This document shows positions 29,188 to 37,701 of a stretch of DNA of 64,000 bases, piece by piece. Under the pieces are notes generated by a model. The model was not told where the DNA came from and searched no databases. It worked only from the letters and a program-made list of their open reading frames with translations. Positions within the stretch are counted from its first letter, which is position 1, and every line of letters begins with the position of its first letter. The stretch comes from an uncultured Fibrobacter sp. (lineage in GTDB: Bacteria; Fibrobacterota; Fibrobacteria; Fibrobacterales; Fibrobacteraceae): the NCBI RefSeq assembly GCF_947305105.1, contig NZ_CAMZCS010000001.1, positions 1 through 64,000 of the forward strand, given 5' to 3'. The translations under genes and the position numbers were made by a program.

Positions 29188-29784
29188 ATGCTAGTTAAAC
29201 AAATGAAAAGAATAGCATTATTTATTTTTCTCATTTTCTATTGCCCTTTGCTAGCGGAGCCATTAGGTTTTGTTGTAGATTTTTGCTCTTTTCCTAGGGA
29301 AGATCGTTGCACGGATCAAAGAGAAATGCGTCAGATTGGATTGAAACTTGCTAATTTTGCGAAAATAGAACCACAAGTTGAACGTTTGTCTGAGTTCACT
29401 GTTGACTGTTCTCAACAATTTAGCACTTCTTTCATGTGGTCCGTTAGTCTAGAGTATCCCGATTTTCAGGAAATGGGTTGTCAATCATTCGGTGGAGGCA
29501 TCTTATCTGATAATTGTCAGTCTACTAAGATTTTGAAATTAGTGAAAACTTCTGCATTAAAAAATTTAATAGTGTATTGTGATGAGAAAAAGATAGAGAA
29601 CGAACTTGTGAACGCGAAAGATCGATTGTTTAGAATCAAGGCGAACATTTCGACAACTCGGTTTCAGCAGTCGCGAAAACCTTCAGAAAATGTGAGTGAT
29701 TATCCTAAGGATTTAAACGGCTCTATTGAATTTAAGGGACATTATATAGGTGAATGTGATTCTACGGAATTGGTTGATGAATAA
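29188..29784 (+). CDS. Exported Cys-rich paralogue
   Basis: 198 aa (or 193 aa if MKRIALF at 29203 is the start) with a signal peptide ending near LLAEP. Opening VVDFC, closing GHYIGEC, with five or more internal Cys. The most diverged member of the island family. Confidence 0.64.
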   Translation: MLVKQMKRIALFIFLIFYCPLLAEPLGFVVDFCSFPREDRCTDQREMRQIGLKLANFAKIEPQVERLSEFTVDCSQQFSTSFMWSVSLEYPDFQEMGCQSFGGGILSDNCQSTKILKLVKTSALKNLIVYCDEKKIENELVNAKDRLFRIKANISTTRFQQSRKPSENVSDYPKDLNGSIEFKGHYIGECDSTELVDE

Positions 29785-29808
29785 AAGAAGAGCATTAAGG
29801 AAGGCGAG

Positions 29809-30354
29809 ATGAAAATATTCACATTCATTTTGATTTTACTTTTACCGGCGAGTATCTGGGCCGTTAGCTGGGCACAAACATTGTCGTCAAAAGAAGATAT
29901 TGCGGAATTTTGCTTTCAAGTTGCAAAAGATGGTTCCCTTGATTTAAAAATCAAGCGCAATATAGACATTGAGTTGCCATTGCTTGAAGTTGATAAATTT
30001 GTAGTATGTGAAGACAAATGGCACCCACAAATGGACTTGGATGAAGTCTATGAAGTCGATTTCCCTGAAGAATGGAATTGCAATACCCTTGTCCCTCTTT
30101 GGTATATTAGAACATGCAAAGAACTTCAAGATTATTTTAGCAACAAGAAAATAACTAAACTGTCGCAAAATGTTTCTCATAATTGTGAAATCAGTGAAAA
30201 ACAGATTGATGGGCGAATGCTTGAAGCGAGGTTTATTCTTGAAATAAAGAAAAATCCGGTGAGGATATTCTCAGAGATTCATTCATATAAATTCGAAAAA
30301 CTATTTAGGGCGAAAGTAAGTGGTCGTTGTTCTGATGGAAAACAAGGAAAGTGA
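29809..30354 (+). CDS. Exported Cys-rich paralogue
   Basis: 181 aa with a signal peptide (IFTFILILLLPASIWAVSWA). Opening IAEFC, closing AKVSGRC, most like the second module of the 298-aa protein. AAGGCGAG precedes the ATG. Confidence 0.66.
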   Translation: MKIFTFILILLLPASIWAVSWAQTLSSKEDIAEFCFQVAKDGSLDLKIKRNIDIELPLLEVDKFVVCEDKWHPQMDLDEVYEVDFPEEWNCNTLVPLWYIRTCKELQDYFSNKKITKLSQNVSHNCEISEKQIDGRMLEARFILEIKKNPVRIFSEIHSYKFEKLFRAKVSGRCSDGKQGK

Positions 30355-30385
30355 AAACTTGTTTGTTACGGTCTAGGAGGGTATA

Positions 30386-30937
30386 GTGATTATTACACAT
30401 GTCCAACGGATTAGTTTATGGTTTGTTGCTCTTTTGGCTTTTGCCAATGCGCAAGAACCAATGTCTTCTTCATCAGAAGATGTATTTGGTGAATATTGTT
30501 TTGCTAAAGAAAAGTCTAAAGAGGGGACTATATGGAAATGGAAAAAATATAAGGGTAATCAGTCTTATCTATTTTCTTATATTCCATGTGTTTATAAGTA
30601 TAAATATTCTTTTTCCCCTGACGATGGCATTGCAAATGGCGGATTATTTGGGCAAATGAGTAATAATTCAAACTATAATGAGAAAAAAGCATCAGGATGT
30701 TTAAAGGAAAATTTTGACAGAGAATATATTTCTTTGGATGAGATACAAAAGTCAACAGAGGCAGAACAATCTAAATTAACCAAAATCAAAAATACTTATT
30801 ATGATCTAGATTGGGAAATCACCTACGACTCGAATTACGTTCGGCTTCATCATTCCGGTTCCACCAAAGTCTATATTTCCGGCTTCTGCACCGAGGAACA
30901 GTTGAAACTGATTAAAGAACGGCAAAAGAAAAATTAA
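30386..30937 (+). CDS. Exported Cys-rich paralogue, TEEQLK type
   Basis: 183 aa from a GTG with a strong AGGAGG site 5 bp upstream. Signal peptide ends near AFANAQ; then a short SSSSE patch, opening FGEYC and closing VYISGFCTEEQLKLIKERQ. The 3' end is less A+T-rich than the rest and closely matches the end of the 28548 gene at DNA level. Confidence 0.68.
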   Translation: MIITHVQRISLWFVALLAFANAQEPMSSSSEDVFGEYCFAKEKSKEGTIWKWKKYKGNQSYLFSYIPCVYKYKYSFSPDDGIANGGLFGQMSNNSNYNEKKASGCLKENFDREYISLDEIQKSTEAEQSKLTKIKNTYYDLDWEITYDSNYVRLHHSGSTKVYISGFCTEEQLKLIKERQKKN

Positions 30938-30968
30938 GTTCTTTTTTAATTATTTGCGTTGCAATTTT

Positions 30969-31637
30969 TTATAGCAATATAGGCGCGACAAATGCCGTGA
31001 AGACGCCGGCGACGCCGATGGATAGGCTGCTCATGGCTCCCTGGATTTCGCCCATGGTCATTGCGGTGGATGTGCCAAGTGCGTGACTCGCTGTCCCGAT
31101 GCCGACACCTTGCGCTACGGGATCTTTTATACGGCAGTACTTGCAGACGATTGGCGCCGTGACGGCTCCGGTGATCCCCGTGACGGTGATGGCGATGATG
31201 GTGATGCTCGGAATGCCGCCGATTTGTTCGGAAACGACGGAGCCCATCGGGATGGTGATGGATTTGGGAACGATGGAGAGCATCAGGGTTTCGCTCAAGT
31301 GAAAGAGCTTGCTTGTCGCAATGACGCAGAGAATGCTCGTGAGGCTACCGACACAGATTCCGGTGAGGATGGGAAGCCAATGCTTTTTAAGATGTTGAAT
31401 TTGTTTGTAAAGCGGTACGGCAAGCACGACGGTGACGGGGCCGAGGAAAAACGAGATGTAGTCGCCGCCGACTTTGTACGTGTCGTAGCTGATGCCTGTC
31501 GCGCAGAGAAATCCGATGATGAGGACGTTTGCAATCAACAGCGGGTTGACCAGCGTGTGGCTGAATTTCTTATGGATTGCGACTCCACATTCAAATGCGA
31601 TGAGGGTAAGGAGTATGCCGAAAAGTGGTGTGGACAT
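30969..31637 (-). CDS. lrgB: LrgB/CidB-family membrane protein
   Basis: 222 aa, usual LrgB length, with six or more hydrophobic spans. Family phrases: LLIANVLIIGF, FLGPVTVVLAVPLYKQ, SIVPKSITIPMGSVVSEQIGG, ITGAVTAPIVCKY and GVGIGTASHALGTSTA. LrgB works with LrgA, encoded 12 bp upstream, and the pair is linked to murein hydrolase control, holin-like activity or small organic acid export. Confidence 0.92.
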   Translation of the reverse strand: MSTPLFGILLTLIAFECGVAIHKKFSHTLVNPLLIANVLIIGFLCATGISYDTYKVGGDYISFFLGPVTVVLAVPLYKQIQHLKKHWLPILTGICVGSLTSILCVIATSKLFHLSETLMLSIVPKSITIPMGSVVSEQIGGIPSITIIAITVTGITGAVTAPIVCKYCRIKDPVAQGVGIGTASHALGTSTAMTMGEIQGAMSSLSIGVAGVFTAFVAPILL

Positions 31638-31649
31638 GGCGGATTCTCC

Positions 31650-32015
31650 TTACCTTGTTTTCTCTTGCGGTTTACGCTTTCGCGAGAGAATCTGTACAGT
31701 CCAGCCGGTGGCGGCCATCGTGACGATGGTGAGCGCAATGCAAAGGATGAGTAGAAGCGGCCACTGGCTTAGGACTTCGTCACCCGCGACCATGATGCCG
31801 ATACTTGGCGGCAAGAAGAAAAAGGGGAGCCTTTTGAGGAAGAAATCGCTGGTTTCCTTGATGTGGTCGACCTTGATGACTTTGAAGCAGAGCAACAGCA
31901 GCAAGATGAGCATCCCGAGGATGTTCCCGGGAATGGGGATTCCTGCATGCCGATGCAGAAGGTCGCCTGCGAGGCAGATTCCCAATATGACAATCAATTG
32001 AACGAGAATGGGCAT
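31650..32015 (-). CDS. lrgA: LrgA/CidA-family holin-like protein
   Basis: 121 aa with four hydrophobic helices. Typical LrgA phrases: IPGNILGMLILLLLLCFKVIK and LPFFFLPPSIGIMVAGD (quoted in part). First gene of the lrgA-lrgB pair. TAAATT lies 6 bp before the ATG with no Shine-Dalgarno. Confidence 0.9.
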   Translation of the reverse strand: MPILVQLIVILGICLAGDLLHRHAGIPIPGNILGMLILLLLLCFKVIKVDHIKETSDFFLKRLPFFFLPPSIGIMVAGDEVLSQWPLLLILCIALTIVTMAATGWTVQILSRKRKPQEKTR

Positions 32016-32070
32016 GGCGCAAATTTAGCAATTATCCGTTTGGAGCCGTGCATTTCCTATATTTCGTTTC
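32016..32070. promoter_or_regulatory. Divergent promoters of lrgA and fmt
   Basis: Leftward TAAATT (complement of 32022-32027) is 6 bp from the lrgA ATG; rightward TATATT (32058-32063) is 7 bp from the fmt ATG. Both positions predict RNA starting at the start codon. Confidence 0.65.
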
Positions 32071-32994
32071 ATGAAGATTGTTTTTATGGGTACGCCGGAT
32101 TTTGCGGCACATTTCTTGGAGCATCTTGTTGCATCCGATAACGAAGTTCTTGCTGTTGTGACTCAGCCGGATAGGCCGGCCGGTCGTGGGCGCGTGTTGA
32201 CAGCCCCTCCTGTGAAGGTGGCCGCCCAGAATCACGGGCTGCCGGTGTTGCAGCCGTTGGACTTGCATTCCCCGGAATTCGAGGCGGATCTCCGCAAGTT
32301 CGATGCCGACCTTTTTGTCGTTGTCGCTTACTCCATCTTGCCGAAGAACATTCTCGGCGTGGCGCGCTTTGGCGCTGTGAACGTTCACGGCAGTTTGCTC
32401 CCGAAGTATCGCGGTGCGGCTCCTGTCCAAAGGGCTATTGCCGATGGGCTTGCCGAAACGGGCGTGACGGTTTTCCGCCTGGACGAGAAAATGGACCATG
32501 GCCCAATTCTTGCGCAGCGTATGGTGGTTATCGACCATCAGGATACGACGGCGTCTTTGCTCGAAAAGATGGTTGCTCCCGGCTGCGAAGCTTTGGACGA
32601 TGCGATTGCCCAATTGAACAATGGCTGCGAAAAGGATTTGACGCAGGACCATGCGCAGGCTTCCGGTGCTCCGAAAATCAAGAAGGAAGAAGGCCTGATC
32701 GATTTCTCGTTGCCGGCAAAGGTGATTCACAATCGCATCCGTGCGTTCAATCCGTGGCCGGGCGGTTACGGCAAACTCGGTGGACGCATGGTGTACCTCC
32801 GCAAGACCGACACTCCTGAAAACGGCCCGAAACTTGTTCCGGGAGAAGTCGCATTTGACGGTAAACGTTTCTTTGTTGGGACTGGCGACGGTGTGCTTGA
32901 AGTGCTTGAAATCCAGGCCGAGGGCAAGAAGCCGATGCCCGTTGCCGACTTCATGCGTGGAATCCAGAAGCGTGAGGAACTTGCATTTTGCTGA
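32071..32994 (+). CDS. fmt: Methionyl-tRNA formyltransferase
   Basis: 307 aa. FMGTPDFAAHFLEHL at the N-terminus; the formyl-THF site motif NVHGSLLPKYRGAAPVQ with Asn/His/Asp catalytic pattern; and a C-terminal OB-like domain from about residue 205. It formylates initiator Met-tRNA. The stop overlaps the rsmB start by 7 bp. Confidence 0.97.
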   Translation: MKIVFMGTPDFAAHFLEHLVASDNEVLAVVTQPDRPAGRGRVLTAPPVKVAAQNHGLPVLQPLDLHSPEFEADLRKFDADLFVVVAYSILPKNILGVARFGAVNVHGSLLPKYRGAAPVQRAIADGLAETGVTVFRLDEKMDHGPILAQRMVVIDHQDTTASLLEKMVAPGCEALDDAIAQLNNGCEKDLTQDHAQASGAPKIKKEEGLIDFSLPAKVIHNRIRAFNPWPGGYGKLGGRMVYLRKTDTPENGPKLVPGEVAFDGKRFFVGTGDGVLEVLEIQAEGKKPMPVADFMRGIQKREELAFC

Positions 32995-34268
32995 CGGAAC
33001 GTGAAGAGGCTTATCGAGTCCTGTTGCTTTGGCAGAAGGACGGCGCGTTTATCAAGGAAAGCGGGCTTTCCCCGTTTGCCATGGAGATTGCGCTCGGCGT
33101 GTGCCGTAGGCACTTGTATCTGGAATATTTTATCAAGACGCTGACCAAGAGGATGCCCGCACTCGAGGTGAGGATTGTCCTCGAGATGGGGCTGTTCCAG
33201 CTTTTCTTCATGGATGTGCCCGACTATGCGGCCATCAACTCGAGTGTTGAACTTGCCCGTTCCGCTAACCTCGGGAATGGTGCTGCAAGTCTTGTGAATG
33301 CTGTGCTCAGGGCTGCCCGCAAAGCGGGTGCTCCTGAACTTCCTCCGCAGCGCGTGCGTCGAGTCTCGATAGAAAATTCGGTGCCCGAATGGATTGTGCG
33401 CCGTTGGTTCGATATTTACGGTGGCGACGAAGCCGAAGCGATGGCCCGCGCCACTCTGGAACGCCCGACCGAATGGCTCCGCGTGAATTTGCAGAAGGCG
33501 AGCGCTCCCGTGATTGTGCAGCGCTTGGGAATTCCGGGGGCTTCGATCCTTTACGACCGCTTTGTCGAACTGCCGCATGATGCGGGTGTCAAGGCGATTC
33601 TTGCCTCTCCCGAATTTGTCGAAGGAAAAATCAGTTTCCAAAACCCGTCTGCTTACGAGGTCGTGAAACTTCTGGATGCAAAGCCGGGAATGAGTGTGTG
33701 GGATGCCTGTGCGGCCCCCGGCGGGAAGACTGCACTCCTTGCCGAAATGGATCCTTCGCTCGACATCCTTGCAACGGATTCTTCGGAACACCGCCTCGAA
33801 AAGATGAAGGACTTGATGGACCGCCTCGGCCTTACAAACGTCAAAATTGATTGCGCTGACGCCATCTCGCCTTCTTTCGTTCCTCATACCTCAAAGGGAG
33901 CCGAAGGCGACCGACCTCACAGCTCATACCTATTTGACCGTATCCTTCTCGACGTTCCGTGCAGCAACATGGGCGTTGTCGCGCGCCGTCCGGAATCGGT
34001 GTATCGCCTTACGCAGGAATCGCTCAAGGAATTGGCCGGTTTGCAGCTCCGCATTTTGGAAAGCGCGGCCCGTTTCTTGAAACCTGGTGGCCGTCTCGTG
34101 TATGCCACGTGCAGCCCGGATCCTATGGAAACGACTCAAGTCGTCTCGAAATTCCTCAAGGGACATCCTGAATTTGCGAAGGTGGGCGAGCCGGTACTCC
34201 CCGGAAAGAAAGATGCCCGTTTCGATGGGTTCTTTGCTCAAGCGCTTGAAAAGGTCGGGGAGGGCTAA
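32988..34268 (+). CDS. rsmB: 16S rRNA (cytosine-967-C5)-methyltransferase
   Basis: 426 aa from a TTG with GAGGA 9 bp upstream, inside the end of fmt. N-terminal NusB-like RNA-binding domain (to about 130), then a Rossmann methyltransferase: CAAPGGKTALLAEM, ATDSSEHRL, LDVPCSNMG with the two catalytic Cys regions (PCS and ATCSPDP). An insertion PHTSKGAEGDRPHSSY (about residues 299-314) just before the FDRILLDVPCS strand is encoded by a palindromic repeat also found upstream of dnaE. RsmF-like paralogues are possible, but the NusB domain favours RsmB. Confidence 0.93.
   Translation: MLTEREEAYRVLLLWQKDGAFIKESGLSPFAMEIALGVCRRHLYLEYFIKTLTKRMPALEVRIVLEMGLFQLFFMDVPDYAAINSSVELARSANLGNGAASLVNAVLRAARKAGAPELPPQRVRRVSIENSVPEWIVRRWFDIYGGDEAEAMARATLERPTEWLRVNLQKASAPVIVQRLGIPGASILYDRFVELPHDAGVKAILASPEFVEGKISFQNPSAYEVVKLLDAKPGMSVWDACAAPGGKTALLAEMDPSLDILATDSSEHRLEKMKDLMDRLGLTNVKIDCADAISPSFVPHTSKGAEGDRPHSSYLFDRILLDVPCSNMGVVARRPESVYRLTQESLKELAGLQLRILESAARFLKPGGRLVYATCSPDPMETTQVVSKFLKGHPEFAKVGEPVLPGKKDARFDGFFAQALEKVGEG
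33881..33930 (+). repeat. Palindromic element inserted in frame in rsmB
   Basis: CTCATACCTCAAAGG, then a hairpin core (AGCCGAAGGC), then GACCTCACAG and CTCATACC. The frame CATACCTCAAAG ... GACCTCA ... TACC is shared with 52029-52063 and, in part, 52000-52030. The core differs but keeps a short palindrome. It encodes PHTSKGAEGDRPHSSY without disturbing the catalytic motifs. Confidence 0.8.
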
Positions 34269-34876
34269 TGCGTTTAGTGCGGCTCTTGGCGATTCTTCTT
34301 GTTTTTGCCGTGTGTAGTTTTGCTGCGGAGACTCCTGCGCAGGATTCCGCTGCCTTGTCTCCATCGGACATTGCTTTCTCCCATGTGTCTATTTCTATTC
34401 AAGGTGGTGAAATTTACCCGTGGGGCGATTTGCTTGATGCTGTTGAAAACTCCGCTTATGTGGGCGTGGGGCTCCGCTATTCTTATTGGGAAAATTTTGA
34501 TGGGATTTTGCATTTCGATTATACGTATTTCAAAAGTCGTATAAAAGAAGTCCCGTATCCCGGTGTCCATCAGGCGATGGGTCGCCTCGGCTTGGATTGG
34601 CATGGTCGCTGGATTAGCCCGGTCATGGTTGGTGCAGGATTCACTTGCAACTGGAACCGCTCCGATGGCGGTGACGATAAAGACTATGATTTGCCTGGCG
34701 GGACGCTTGTCGATAACGAGACCGAGTTCGGTTATTTTATCCATTTAAATGTGCCGTTCTTGAAATACGAACGTTTGCGAATCGGCTTTGACATGCTTTG
34801 GGAAGAACTTTGGACGTTGCCGAAACGTTCGGATATGCTGTCTGCCGGATTTTATGCTGAATGGAGGTTGTGGTAA
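34268..34876 (+). CDS. Outer-membrane beta-barrel-like protein
   Basis: 202 aa with a signal peptide (MRLVRLLAILLVFAVCSFAA). The mature part shows alternating strands with Gly/aromatic residues and ends in GFYAEWRLW, an aromatic C-terminal end. It shares TAATG with the rsmB stop and again with the next gene, so fmt-rsmB-34268-34876 form one tightly packed operon. Family not recognised. Confidence 0.75.
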   Translation: MRLVRLLAILLVFAVCSFAAETPAQDSAALSPSDIAFSHVSISIQGGEIYPWGDLLDAVENSAYVGVGLRYSYWENFDGILHFDYTYFKSRIKEVPYPGVHQAMGRLGLDWHGRWISPVMVGAGFTCNWNRSDGGDDKDYDLPGGTLVDNETEFGYFIHLNVPFLKYERLRIGFDMLWEELWTLPKRSDMLSAGFYAEWRLW

Positions 34877-36591
34877 TGTACGTATCGACCTCGCATAAAA
34901 TCGTTTTTAAATTTTTTGCGCTTGTGCTGTTTGCTGCCTTGCCTGCGTTTGCTTTGATTGAACCTGAAACAGAGGGGATGGATGCCGTTACCCGTGACGA
35001 CGGTACATTCTTGGTGGGTGCACCGACGTATAGCTTTGATCGCGAAAATGGTGCAGGTGGCATCCATTCCGAAAGCGAACTCTGGACTCCCGAAAAATTG
35101 AGAATGCGTCTGCTGTTCAATCGTTTGTCTGGAACGCCGAACTGGACTCCGCGTGAACCGGCTTTGTGGTTACGGACGGGCAATGAACTGGGCGACATGA
35201 TTTATCAGGATGCCCTTTACAAAAAAGAAGACCGCCCGAGTAACAGAACTCCGATTCTAGAAGGTGGTTTCCGTTCTCCCGCGTTTATGGGTTTGTGGGC
35301 TACTGCGCGACTCTTTCAGGTGGATGTTTATTCTGACGAATCCATGAAGGTGCGTAAAAAGCAGGTAAACGATGAATTCTCTTGGTTTGGCGAAAACTGG
35401 CCCATGTTCAGTACGGCTTACGGCGGGCTGGGTTATACCGGTCATGGTTTAGATGCTTCTGTAATTGCGGGCGAGGAATATCTGTGGGTGTTCGGGGAAA
35501 GTTCTCGCTGGATTCCGGTGCATTATTCTCCGAGGGTCGAAGCGCGTGCCGATTTCATGGACATCTCGCTTACGCTTGCTTACGAAAATGCTGAATATCA
35601 GAATCACAAGAAAAAAGAGACGGGAACCCGCACAGAATGGAATGGCTCCGTCTACTACCATTGTGGCAAACTTTGTAAGGATGGAATGTTCTGGTTCGGT
35701 ACAGGTTTGCAATTCCGTACCGTGGAAGACGATGGCACTGTCTATACCGGGTTAGAAGATGACTTTGTCGTGTGGCCATTTGCCCAGTTGCGCGTGATGC
35801 CGCTGAATGCGTTGACTTTGGAAGTGATGTTTGGCGTGAACAATCGCGATTGGCTCTTGCAAGATAGCGTGGAGTACAAGGTTGATCCCCTGCCTCGTCT
35901 GGGATTGATTTTTGGCGAAAAGAATATCGCCGGAACGCGTTTAAACCCGATTGCCGATACGGAAGAATATTTTGACGGGGATACGATTAGCCTCGCTGCC
36001 GATGGCAGTATGCAGGTGCATGAACTTTATGTGCGTGCCGAAGATTCTCTGTCGGTGTTCCGCCTGGGGGCGCGTGTCGCGGGCTGGATTGAATATGGTG
36101 CCGAAACTTTCGATACGACGGGCTTCGTGAAAGCTGAGAACCTCATCTACCGTCATGGCGATGTGGACCGTATTCACGAATGGATTCAGGGCCTCTCAGG
36201 TGAAGTCTGGCTTGGCCTAGATTATGGCAAGATGTTCAGTTTTACAGCGCTCGGCGGTTATGAACACATCTGGGGACCGAGCCGTGAATTCGAGGTTTCT
36301 CCGGTTGAATATTATGCTGCGTTCGAAGGGGATTGGCTCTTGAACGGGACTTTCCGCATTGCCCATTCCTTGCGCTACCGCAGCGATGCGCGTTGGAACT
36401 TGCGCTCCTCCGACCCGATGGTTTTTAAGGGTGACTGGTATTGGGACGCCACATTTGAACAGCGCTTCCCGAAGTACGGAATTTTCTTGACCGGGACTTT
36501 GTTGCATGTCCTTACGGACGATGCGATACAGACTCCGAACGGGAGCTACGACCGGTTACGCTTTGTCTGCACGGTCCGCAAGACGTTCTAG
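34876..36591 (+). CDS. Large exported barrel-like protein
   Basis: 571 aa from the ATG at 34876 (overlapping the previous stop as TAATG); the frame opens at 34861 but that start lies inside the previous gene. Signal peptide to about LPAFA. The body is rich in amphipathic strands (LRMRLLFNRLSG, FAQLRVMPLNALTLEVMFG) and ends RFVCTVRKTF, consistent with an outer-membrane barrel. The last 36 bp overlap mutY on the other strand. Confidence 0.72.
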   Translation: MYVSTSHKIVFKFFALVLFAALPAFALIEPETEGMDAVTRDDGTFLVGAPTYSFDRENGAGGIHSESELWTPEKLRMRLLFNRLSGTPNWTPREPALWLRTGNELGDMIYQDALYKKEDRPSNRTPILEGGFRSPAFMGLWATARLFQVDVYSDESMKVRKKQVNDEFSWFGENWPMFSTAYGGLGYTGHGLDASVIAGEEYLWVFGESSRWIPVHYSPRVEARADFMDISLTLAYENAEYQNHKKKETGTRTEWNGSVYYHCGKLCKDGMFWFGTGLQFRTVEDDGTVYTGLEDDFVVWPFAQLRVMPLNALTLEVMFGVNNRDWLLQDSVEYKVDPLPRLGLIFGEKNIAGTRLNPIADTEEYFDGDTISLAADGSMQVHELYVRAEDSLSVFRLGARVAGWIEYGAETFDTTGFVKAENLIYRHGDVDRIHEWIQGLSGEVWLGLDYGKMFSFTALGGYEHIWGPSREFEVSPVEYYAAFEGDWLLNGTFRIAHSLRYRSDARWNLRSSDPMVFKGDWYWDATFEQRFPKYGIFLTGTLLHVLTDDAIQTPNGSYDRLRFVCTVRKTF

Positions 36592-37701
36592 TGCCTTCAA
36601 ACTGAAACTGTTGGCGAACGTTTCTGAGGCTTTTGCTTTGGGAACCCAAGAATACGTGCTGGGAAGTTTTTGAGATTTGCTGGATTTCTTCAGCAAGACA
36701 TGCAACACGTCGCATTCCATTTTGTGGACGGTGATATTGTGGCGGAAGCTTCCGCAATCGGTAATGCTTTCGACATCGTCTGCGTTGATGTAAGCCTCCG
36801 CTTTGGCCGGGAGGCCTGCGGTCGCTGTTTTGGCGCTTTCAAAATGGGGGAGTGATAGCTGCCCTTCGAGGAACGCTTGCCCGCTGCTGACCGCAAGAAT
36901 TTTCCCGTCGGTGCTTTCGATGACAAGGACTGTGCCGTGCCAGTCTTTCTGGAGGCGCCTCCGGGTCGGCGGAAACTCGGCGACCCGGCCGTTCCTGTAG
37001 GAACGGCATGTGCCCGCGAGCGGGCACGAGGCGCATTGCGGATTCCGCGGCTTGCAGGTAGTGCGTCCCAACTCCATGAGGGCTTCGTTGTGCATGTAGC
37101 CTTTGGGTGCGTCCGCCCATTTTTTTGCATAGTCCCAGTACGTTTCGCTTTCTTTCTTGCTCGTGGGCAAGAAGGCGAGTTCGTATAGCCTGCTGAAGAT
37201 CCTGACCAAGTTCCCGTCCAGGATGGCTTCGCGTTTGTGGAATGCAAGGCTTAGGATAGCTCCTGCCGTATATGCGCCGATACCGGGGAGAGCTTCGAGC
37301 CCCTTGCGTGTTTCCGGGAATTTGCCCCCCGCGTTGGCGATGAGTTTTGCGGTCTTGAGGATGTTCCTGGCGCGGCTGTAATAGCCAAGCCCTTGCCAGT
37401 AGCGGAACGCTTCGGCTTCGTCGGCTTTGGCTAATGCCTCGACCGTCGGGAAACGCTCCATCCAGCGGACAAAATAATCCCGCACGGTGGATACCTGCGT
37501 CTGTTGCAGCATGGTCTCGCTGATCCAGACAGCATAAGGGTCGCGTTTAGAATCTAAATCGGCATTGCGCCAAGGAAGCCCTGTCGCATTTTTCCTGAAC
37601 CAGGTGCGTAGGGCTTCTTCTGGGGCGGCCTTTGAAACCTTAGATGCCGTAGGCTTCCTTCTTGAGCTGGCGGAAGTACTTGAACTGAGCCTTGGCTGCA
37701 T
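36556..37701 (-). CDS. mutY: A/G-specific adenine glycosylase
   Basis: 381 aa from the ATG at 37701 (a TTG at 37731 is also in frame). The helix-hairpin-helix/Gly-Pro-Asp region has YWQGLGYYSRARN, ALPGIGAYTAGAIL and ILDGNLVRIFSR with the catalytic Asp. The iron-sulphur Cys set is CKPRNPQCASCPLAGTC. A NUDIX-like C-terminal domain starts near 235 (WHGTVLVIE). It removes adenine mispaired with 8-oxoG. Its 5' end overlaps the GT4 gene by about 60 bp and its 3' end overlaps the 571-aa gene by 36 bp, so it is nested at both ends. Confidence 0.95.
   Translation of the reverse strand: MQPRLSSSTSASSRRKPTASKVSKAAPEEALRTWFRKNATGLPWRNADLDSKRDPYAVWISETMLQQTQVSTVRDYFVRWMERFPTVEALAKADEAEAFRYWQGLGYYSRARNILKTAKLIANAGGKFPETRKGLEALPGIGAYTAGAILSLAFHKREAILDGNLVRIFSRLYELAFLPTSKKESETYWDYAKKWADAPKGYMHNEALMELGRTTCKPRNPQCASCPLAGTCRSYRNGRVAEFPPTRRRLQKDWHGTVLVIESTDGKILAVSSGQAFLEGQLSLPHFESAKTATAGLPAKAEAYINADDVESITDCGSFRHNITVHKMECDVLHVLLKKSSKSQKLPSTYSWVPKAKASETFANSFSLKALERLADRADKA

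Noticed and set aside
23884-30937. Prophage or integrative element
   Set aside because: No integrase, portal, capsid, replication or conjugation gene, and no tRNA or direct-repeat boundary seen.
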